Assembly: GCF_028640845.1 (NCBI RefSeq)
Contig: NC_080540.1
Coordinates: 99,132,061-99,196,060, forward strand
Source: Ahaetulla prasina
Lineage: Eukaryota > Chordata > Lepidosauria > Squamata > Colubridae
Length of the DNA stretch: 64,000 nucleotides
Direction: 5' to 3'
Each line of letters starts with the position of its first letter. Positions within the stretch are counted from its first letter, which is position 1. This document shows positions 57,180 to 64,000 of this stretch, in pieces. The notes under the pieces were generated by a model, which ran no database searches, had not been told where the DNA came from, and was given only the letters and a program-made list of their open reading frames with translations. A program made the position numbers and the translations under genes.

Positions 57180-57560
57180 CTATGGAGATTCTCAGTCATC
57201 CAGGTCATGGTTGTCCCAAAGGTGCTTTTTTCAAGAGGCAACTGGACTTTCTGGTTTTTCTTTGAAGCTGTTTCGTTTCTCATCCAAGAAGCTTCTTCAG
57301 CTGTGACTGGATGGTGGGGAATGGAAGGATTTATACTACTTGCAGACAGATCTATTTGCACCATTCAGGTGATCCTGATGACACAGATAAACCTCCAGGT
57401 GGCCTTAATGACTTTCTAAAAGAATGCAAATGACCAGCTGTCTGCAAGGACATTCCCTACCATCCTGTCAGAGCTGAAGAACTTTTTGGATGAGAAGCGA
57501 AATGTTTTCAAAGAAAAACCAGAAAGTCCAGTTGCATCTTGAAAAAGCACCTTTGGGATT
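57180..57560. repeat. Foldback repeat with AAGCTTCTT arms
   Basis: Arm 57182-57312 is complementary to 57460-57558 (CAACTGGACTTTCTGGTTTT and its complement). The ~145-bp centre differs from those of the 2.5 and 20.1 kb copies. Confidence 0.75.
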
Positions 57561-57745
57561 TATTTTAATATTATATTTTCTCAAACTATACTATCATTTT
57601 GCTATGGAGTTAACTAAAATAATTATGAATATAGTGTCGTTATACAAATTTAAACATTTTTTTATCTGAAAACGTATCATTTTAGCCATGGAAAATATCC
57701 TCACTAATACTGTGGGAAGGAAACAAATCTTTTAATAACCTATGG

Positions 57746-58138
57746 CAGGGGTGTCAAACTCGATTTCATTGAGGGCTGTATCAGGGTTGTGTTTGACCTT
57801 CGGGGGTCGAGGGGGTGTGGCCAGGGTGGGCATGGCCAGTTTGACATCACTCGTGTTGGGGCGCCTATGGTGAACTAAGCGCTCTGCTAGTGAAACTGGG
57901 CTCCCGAGCTCCGTTTTCGGCTGCAACAGCCTCCTGTAACCCTCTACCAGCAAAAACAGAGCTCAGGGTGCGGGGCTCACACTGCCCTCACAAGTTCTCT
58001 TTTCATCTGCAATGGCCTCCTGTAACCATCTCCCAGTGAAATTTTTGCTAGCAGAGGCACCGCTGTTTCCAGGGCAGCCCAGATTTAAGTACCCCACGGG
58101 CTAGATTCAGCCCATGGGCCTTGAGTATAACATCCCTG
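57746..58138. mobile_element. hAT-type element, diverged right end
   Basis: Left end CAGGGGTGTCAAACTCGATT is the same family as 56772-57096. Right end TTGAGTATAACATCCCTG is decayed. No flanking duplication is recognisable. Confidence 0.75.
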
Positions 58139-58161
58139 ATTAAGGTCAAAAATGACTAGAC

Positions 58162-58779
58162 CTGTGATGGTGAGCCTATATGCCAGAGGTGATATGCAGA
58201 ACCCTGTCTGTGGGCATGTGTGTTGTCACCAGCTGTTCTTCTGGTTTCCGGTATGTGCATGAGCACCAACCAGCTGATCTTCATGCACGCCAGAGCACCA
58301 GAAACCCAAAAATCAGCTGGCCAGTGCGCATGCACGTGCTGGCCACCAGGTCATTGGGTTTCCGGTGCACACATATGCCAGTTAGCTGGTCTTCGTGCAC
58401 GCCAGAGCACCAGAAACCCAAAGATCAGCTGGCCAGTGCACATGCACATGCCGGCCACCAGGTCTTCGGGTTTCCAGAGCAAACATACAGCCAGTTAGCT
58501 GGTCTTCATGCACACCGGATTGCCGGAAACCCAAAGACCAGCAGGCCAGTATGCATTTGTGTGCCAGCCACCTGGTCTTTGGGCTTCCAGCACTCCAGCG
58601 TGCATGAAGACCAGCTGGCTGGTGTGCATGTGCACACTGGAAACCCAAAGACCAGGTGAACTGTGTGTGCATGCACAGCGGCCACCTGGTATTTGGGTTT
58701 CTGGTGCTCTGGTGTGTTTACACATGTGCGTGCACATTCCGGTTTGGGCGCTTGGTGCCAAAATGGTTCACCATCACTG
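58162..58779. mobile_element. hAT-type element carrying a minisatellite
   Basis: Ends CTGTGATGGTGAGCC and GGTTCACCATCACTG are inverted repeats. Flanks GACTAGAC and GACCAGAC, 7 of 8 identical. The interior is occupied by tandem ~114-bp units (58250-58750). Confidence 0.85.
58250..58750. repeat. Minisatellite, ~114-bp unit
   Basis: AGCTG(A/G)TCTTC(A/G)TGCAC recurs at about 58270, 58384 and 58497, giving a period near 114 bp. Each unit contains both CCAGAAACCCAAAGATCAGC and its approximate complement, so units can fold. The last unit is partly inverted. Confidence 0.8.
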
Positions 58780-58941
58780 GACCAGACTATAGTAAGCTCC
58801 CAAAGTTTGCACCAAAATCAGGTAGTAACTGAGCCAAAGGTATATTAAATGAAAGAGAATAGTAGGCAGGGGAATAATTGATCATTAAGAGAAGTAGACC
58901 TTCAGCAGCAGATCCACATGAGGTGTGAAATAGGAATAGAC

Positions 58942-59254
58942 CAGGGGTCAGCAACCTTAAACACTTAAAGAGCCACAGAGGCCCTAACCAAAAGCCTTCC
59001 GTTCAATTCTGGAGCCAACTGGAATTTTGGTTTCCCCCAGCATAGGGTCCCTCCTAGCGTGGCGTCCTTTTTCCTCTGCCAACAGGAAGTCCGGTTCCCT
59101 CACCATAGAGTCTCCTCCCAGCACGGCATCCTTTTTCCTCTACCTATCCTAACTGAAAGCCCTATCAATTGTGGAGCTGACTGGCAACAGGGAGCCACAG
59201 CAGAGGGATGAAAGAGCCACATGCGGCTCCAGAGCCACAGGTTTCTGACCCCTG
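58942..59254. mobile_element. hAT-type element, 313 bp, perfect 8-bp duplication
   Basis: Ends CAGGGGTCAGCAACCTTAAA and CAGGTTTCTGACCCCTG; GAATAGAC flanks both sides exactly. Interior AGAGCCACA near each end. Confidence 0.92.
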
Positions 59255-59619
59255 GAATAGACAACGGTTCATTCAAAGAAATGATTCCTAATCAAGAGGA
59301 CATTCTGAGATTCATAGTGATCCTATGAAGAAGAAATCTGCTTTATCAATGGCACTTCTAGACCACACATTGTGTACTTTTCAATTCATCATAAAGCAGT
59401 TTGAAGTAAACTTAAATCTTTTTCCTTCTTGTCATTTTAGAAATTCTTGACAGGTAACACCATGATTCATTTAATGCTCCACTCTACATAGCCACTAGGG
59501 GGAGCACAAAGAACATAATGTAAACAGGGTTTTGCTTTCAAAATTATTCTCTCTGGAGCAATGTATTAGTTTTAATGTTTGCTGGTTAACATTTGTTGTT
59601 TTTACTTTTGTATCCTGCC
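59255..59619. other. Intergenic sequence, nothing recognised
   Basis: No confident feature. Confidence 0.4.
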
Positions 59620-60025
59620 CTGAATTACATATGAAGAATGTTTGCAGGAATTGTGTATGCCTAGTTTAGTGAAAAGAAGAACTAGGGATGACATGATAGA
59701 AGTGTTTCAATATTTGAGGGGCTGCCACAAAGAAGAGGGAGTCAACCTATTCTCCAAAGCACCTGAGGGCAGGACAAGAAGCAATGGATAGCAGCTGAAC
59801 AAAGAGAGAAGCAAGCTAGAACTAAGGAGAAACTTCCTGACAGTAAGAACAATCAACCAACCAGTAAAATAACTTGCCTTCACAAGTTGTGGGTACTCAA
59901 CACTGGAGACTTTTAAGAAGGGACTGAACAACCATTTGTCAAAAACAATATAGGGTCACCTGCTTGAGCAGAGGTTTGGACTAGAAGACCTCCAAGGTCC
60001 CTTCCATTATTCTGTTACATACAAG
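59620..60025 (+). mobile_element. CR1-like LINE ORF C-terminus and 3' end
   Basis: Same region as the 40.4-kb copy: a + strand reading CMPSLVKRRTRDDMIEVFQY and LRGCHKEEGVNLFSKAPEGR, then a 3' end with CTCCAAGGTCCCTTCCATTA. Stops are present. Confidence 0.78.
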
Positions 60026-60355
60026 CAGTCAATGGCACTTCCCTCCATATTCTCAATAGATGTTATGTGCCTTTGACTATTTGCAAAACCAAAGCCAAAT
60101 GCTGAATGATTATTACAAGAACTTTCCTGACTGTAAAGATACCATGCCTCTTTGGCAGATGCGAATTTTAATAGTGATAGCAATCCAGGTTAGCATTTTT
60201 GCAACTCTAGCTGCACATTGTTATGGAGTCTGAAAATAACTTAGGTAGAGAGACCATCCAAGAATGGGATGCTGACTATACATCTGCAAGAAAGGGAGAC
60301 AGAGGAGAGAAATGAATGTTAGAGGCCAAGGAATCAAGAATCGGGTTAGATTTTT

Positions 60356-61626
60356 TTAGAATAGATTTTTTTTAATTGGCCAAGTGTGATTGGACACATA
60401 AGGAATTTGTCTTGGTGCATATGCTCTCAGTGTACATAAAAGAAAAGATACCTTCATCAAAAATCATAAGGTACAATACTTAATGATAGTCATAGGCAGG
60501 GGTGAAATACTCCTGGTTCAGACCGGATCGCCTGATCCAGTAGCAATGGCAGAGAGTGGTTTGGAGAACCGGTAGCAAAAATCCCTCCCCCTCCCGCATG
60601 CCCAGCTGAGCCGTGCGATCATCAGAGGGTTTTTTTTTACTTTTAAAAGCATTTTTTCTTCTGCTGAAACGTTTTTTAAAAAGCCTTTGATGATCGTGAG
60701 GCTCAACTGGGATCATCAGAACACTTTAAAAGCATTTTTTCTACAACCTCTTCGGCTGAAGAGATTGTAAAAAAATGCTTTTAAAAGGCTCCTCTGGCGA
60801 TTCCAGCTGAGTTGCCTGATCATCAGAGGCTTTTAAAAGCACTTTTTTCAACCTCTTCGGCCTAAGAGGTTGTAGAAAAAATGCTTTTAAAAGTAAAAAA
60901 AAAAAGTTGGCCACGCCCATATTATACCACCACCACCAAGCCACGCCCACATAACTGATAGTAACAAATTTTACATTTCACCCCTGGTCATAGAATACAA
61001 ATAAGTAATCAGAAAACAATCAATATCAATAAAAACCGTAAGGATACAAGCAACAAAGTTACAGCCATACAGTCATAAATGGAAGGAGATGGGTGATGGG
61101 AACTATGAGAAGATTAATAGTAGTGCAGATTTAGTAAATAGTTTGACAGTGTTGAGGGAATTATTTATTTAGCAGAGTGATGGCATTTGGGGGAAAATGT
61201 TCTTGTGTCTAGTTGTTCTGGTGTGCAGTGCTCTATAGCATAGTTTTGAGAGTAGGAGTTGAAACAATTTATGTCCAGGATGTGAGGAGTCTGTAAATAT
61301 TTTCATAGCCCTCTTTTGACTCATGCAGTATACAGGTCCTCAGTGGAAGGCAGGTTGGTAGCAATTGTTTTTTCTGCAGTTCTAATGATCCTCTGAAGTC
61401 TGTGTCTGTCTGGTTGGGTTGCAGAACCGAACCAGACGGTTATAGAGGTGCAGATGACAGACTCAATAATTCCTCTGTAGAACTGAATCAGCAGCTCCTT
61501 GGGCAGTTTGAGCTTACTGAGTTGGCACTGAAAGGAAAGAGTTCCACCAATAAGATCACAGATAAAATGACTTTTTTCTTCAACTTTAGCTATACTACAA
61601 ACTGAGCTAGAAATAAATCTTATCAA
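60356..61626 (-). mobile_element. Rex1/CR1-like LINE, 3' part, split by a hAT MITE
   Basis: The - strand reads LKLPKELLIQFYRGIIESVI, CTSITVWFGSATQPDRHRLQ and RIIRTAEKTIATNLPS, the C-terminal region of a Rex1-like ORF. It runs to the 3' end with GGCCAAGTGTGATTGGACAC at 60378 and a short AATAG-like tail. The MITE at 60497-60986 interrupts its 3' UTR. Confidence 0.82.
60497..60986. mobile_element. hAT-type MITE, 490 bp
   Basis: Ends CAGGGGTGAAATACTCC and TTTACATTTCACCCCTG. Flanks GTCATAGG and GTCATAGA, 7 of 8 identical. The interior contains GAGGCTTTTAAAAGCA repeats in alternate orientation. Confidence 0.88.
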
Positions 61627-61769
61627 CCGCTAACTACAGATGAAGATATGAGATCCTGCAAGTGTAGAATTATTTGAAAGCCGTGCAAAGAGACATTGTG
61701 GAAGCCTTTCTAGGACCCAGCCTTCCTCCTATTTTACTGAGAATAAACTGGGGAATGATTGAGTTAGGC

Positions 61770-61954
61770 CAGGAGTGAACAACAGTCAGACTGAGGGCCA
61801 CACCAGGCTTTGAATTGCATGCCAAGGGCTGCACTCCCAGTGGAATGCAGAGACCTTTCTCCCATTCACTTAGTTAAGCTTGGTTGTCTATGAAAGAGTG
61901 CCATCTGGTGGGGCTCAAGAAGAGAGTTGTTTCTGTCATGGTCCTTGCTCTTTG
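61770..61954. repeat. hAT-like end fragment
   Basis: Begins CAGGAGTGAACAACAGTCAG followed by GAGGGCCACACCAGG, an end typical of hAT elements here. No right end is found. Confidence 0.4.
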
Positions 61955-62025
61955 GTGCTTTTTTCAAGAGGCAACTGGACTTTCTGGTTTTTCTTTGAAG
62001 ACGTTTCACTTCTCATTCAGGAAGC
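61955..62025. repeat. Single arm of the foldback repeat
   Basis: GGTGCTTTTTTCAAGAGGCA followed by the same ~70 bp as the arms at 2.5 and 57.2 kb. No second arm. Confidence 0.7.
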
Positions 62026-62763
62026 TTTTTGAATGAATATAAGTGCTATTGCTGAGTATAATGCTTATATACTTGAATATAAGTGCTATTGCTGAGTCCC
62101 AACTGAAAGGAATCCAAATAATCCCTCTGAAGGACCCTCTGAAGCTGCCAGGCCACCACTTTTTCACAACCTTCCTTAAAAAGGGGAGATTGGAAACTGG
62201 ATGAAAATTGTCCAGGTAAGTGGGATCTAGCGATGGTTTTTTTTTTTTAAGGCAGCAGTAAACTAGGACGTTCTTAAAAGCCCCCAGAAATAGCCCCTTC
62301 TCTAGTGATGTATTAATCACTGCCTAGACCCACCTGCTAGTCACCATCCTGGAGGCTTTCATCATCCAAGGGGGACAAGGATCTGACAGGTGGTGGCAGT
62401 GACAGCCATTGAGGATTTATTTATTTATTTATCTATCTATTTATTTATTTATTTATTTATCCTCATCTCCAACAGGGTCAAGCTGTTCCTAGTTAATCGG
62501 GCAAGACCTCTCTCCAGACATCTCACATGGATCAGCTCCACATATATGATCCAACTCGAAACGAATCTGAGTGACTTTGTCAGTCAGGTGCTGAACAAAG
62601 TCCTCTGCATGGTCCTGAAGATGATCACCTGAGCTCCCCTGACCCAGGAGGGACTGGGTGATCCAGAACAGGGCCACCAGGTGACTCTTTGAGGACATAA
62701 TAAAAGCGGAGAAATAATTGCCATTCTTATTGCCACAAAGAAGGGCTTAATAGCTCTAAGTCA
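62026..62763 (-). mobile_element. Degraded L2-clade LINE copy
   Basis: The - strand reads KKPSLDPTYLDNFHPVSNLP and LTDKVTQIRFELD, matching the L2 RT at 30.4-35.2 kb. It is interrupted by an (ATTT)n/(ATCT)n tract at about 62414-62462. Confidence 0.7.
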
Positions 62764-62769
62764 CGTCTG

Positions 62770-62890
62770 GTTAGAGTCATTCTTCATCTTACAATGTTAT
62801 TGAGGTGATATTATCTTTTAATGGTTGCTAACCACCCAGAGTCATGCTGTTGAGATGGGCAGCCATATGCTGTACATTAAAATAAATAAA
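62770..62890 (+). mobile_element. L2-group LINE 3' end
   Basis: Ends CCACCCAGAGTCATGCTGTT, GGCAGCCATATGCTGTACAT and (AAAT)n. Confidence 0.6.
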
Positions 62891-63044
62891 TGTGGTTATT
62901 GCTATTATTTTTTATCTTTTTAATACAGTATGCAGAATTGATAACAATAAAATGTTTTGTCATAAATTTCATGAGAAGAGGACCAATAGCATTACAACTC
63001 TTGTTTCAGTTTATAGTTCTCTCTTCTGATAACAAAAACATGGC

Positions 63045-63072
63045 TTCCTCCCTCCCTCCCTCCCTCCCTCCC

Positions 63073-63116
<44 letters not shown>

Positions 63117-63118
63117 TC
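63045..63118. repeat. (CCTC)n(CTTT)n polypyrimidine microsatellite
   Basis: About 8 CCTC/CCCT units followed by about 11 CTTT units. A long one-strand pyrimidine run. Confidence 0.92.
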
Positions 63119-64000
63119 CCTTTCACAGAAGTGGAAAAGGAAGGTTGGTAAAGCCAGAAGGCTTTCTCTCTATGTTTTATGCTTTCTGAAAGACTTGGAA
63201 AGTATTTTATTTTACAAAATTCTGTACCTAAGACCCTCACCCATAAATATAAAAATAGCCCTGTGGTGTAGATTGGGTTTTAGAGAGTTATGACTAAAAT
63301 TCACTTTGTGAGTGTCCATCTTTGAGGCTGGAATACCATCTGTTTGAACCCAGACTTAATGTACACTATAATAATCACTTCATGATTTTTAATCTTAGCA
63401 ACTCATGCGAGTACAAATAAGTACTTAATATTCCCCTTCCTCCTTTTCTAGAAGTTTCTGTGAACCACAAAAGGCTCACTGAAATCTTTGAGACCCATTT
63501 TTTGTACCAGCGAATTAGAAGGGTGCACTTTGACTATAAAGGAAAAATATAGAGGAATGTTTCCTAAAAACCAAAAGTTTCCTCTATATTTTATTCTGCA
63601 ATCTTTGGTCTGATCTGGTCTATTTTATATTTGATCTTTCTTTTTCTGGCTTCCTTCCCACACCGTGTTTTCTTTCCTCCTATCTGTTTCCATAGACTCA
63701 TGCTGTTGATGACATCACAATGTTTTGAACTCAATCTGAACTCATGAGAATGCATGGGATTCTTAGAAGGTTTATATGCAAAGTGATGCTACGGCTTATA
63801 CCTGTAACAAAAAGTGAGAAAAAAATAATCTTAAACATCAACAGCCAGAAACTTTGCTTAAAGAAAGTTAGATTATGCAAATGAGCCCACAGAGCAGCTT
63901 TATAACATATTTGTGTTAGCTAAACAACACTTAGGGGGTTTCTTTGCTGACAAGCTAGAATTTTTTCATTGAACAGATTAAAATTAAAGGATTGGGAATC
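63119..64000. other. Right-edge sequence without recognised repeats
   Basis: Repeat-poor and AT-rich. It contains an open segment after a good acceptor (63452-63558), TTTCC motifs, and an octamer-TATA arrangement near the edge. Confidence 0.4.
63875..63906 (+). promoter_or_regulatory. Candidate promoter: octamer plus TATA-like box
   Basis: ATGCAAAT at 63875-63882 is a perfect octamer. TTTATAACA at 63898-63906 is 15 bases further. TTTCC cores lie upstream (about 63673 and 63687), with TGATGACATCA near 63708. Such a set is found in the human IL4 promoter. The gene it would serve starts outside the window. Confidence 0.3.

Noticed and set aside
58180..58792. Overlapping open frames up to 159 codons on both strands
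   Set aside because: They come from a ~114-bp tandem repeat within a hAT element. Open frames on both strands are produced by the repeat unit.
53476..64000. KIF3A exons on the - strand
   Set aside because: Expected from synteny, but no kinesin-like reading was found. The window probably ends before it.

Overview
The window is nuclear DNA of a squamate reptile, most likely a snake. It holds spliced vertebrate genes with GT-AG introns. It also has a squamate repeat load: a Sauria-type SINE with an (ACCTTT)-like tail, Bov-B/RTE, L2, CR1 and Rex1-like LINE pieces, LINE 3' ends running into AATAG, ATT or TTTA microsatellites, hundreds-of-bp MITEs and short hAT-type elements with 8-bp target duplications. 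There are no bacterial features. The species call is an inference from repeat content; the gene calls come from direct reading of exons and splice sites.

Region 1 (1-24078) is the 3' part of RAD50 on the + strand. Eleven exons (1017-24020) join in frame with consistent intron phases into the last ~513 codons: the descending half of the coiled coil and the C-terminal ABC ATPase lobe with signature, Walker B, D-loop and H-loop. A stop and an AATAAA follow. Its introns carry MITEs, a solo LTR, SINEs and LINE fragments. One repeat-poor stretch near 22.1-22.3 kb has clustered GATA and NFAT-like motifs.

Region 2 (24.1-46.5 kb) is intergenic and repeat-dominated. It contains an old L2 copy with a Sauria SINE inserted in it (28.0-30.3 kb). 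Next comes a nearly full-length but broken L2-clade LINE on the - strand (30.4-35.24 kb) with a CpG-rich 5' end of tandem monomers and a YY1-type site. It also has a 612-bp and a 189-bp solo LTR with perfect 5-bp duplications, an RTE-like fragment and a dense field of Tigger-like MITEs.

Region 3 (46.5-53.5 kb, possibly with a 3' UTR to about 54.6 or 56.1 kb) is the main discovery: a four-exon gene for a 133-residue secreted protein of the IL-4/IL-13 family, on the + strand. All introns are phase 0. It has a signal peptide, eight cysteines in the mature part and two N-glycosylation sequons. No single open reading frame reveals it. It lies directly downstream of RAD50, as IL13 and IL4 do in mammals and birds. 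A TATA-like box and a convergent pair of GATA sites precede it.

Region 4 (53.5-64 kb) is AU-rich and repeat-rich. It holds several hAT elements with exact 8-bp duplications (one carrying a ~114-bp minisatellite), CR1/Rex1/L2 fragments and, at the extreme right edge, an octamer plus TATA-like arrangement where a second cytokine gene might begin. KIF3A, the expected next neighbour, is not seen.

RAD50 is a housekeeping DNA-repair gene. In mammals its 3' introns house the Th2 locus control region that acts on the downstream cytokine genes. The same arrangement here makes the RAD50 introns the natural place to look for cytokine enhancers.
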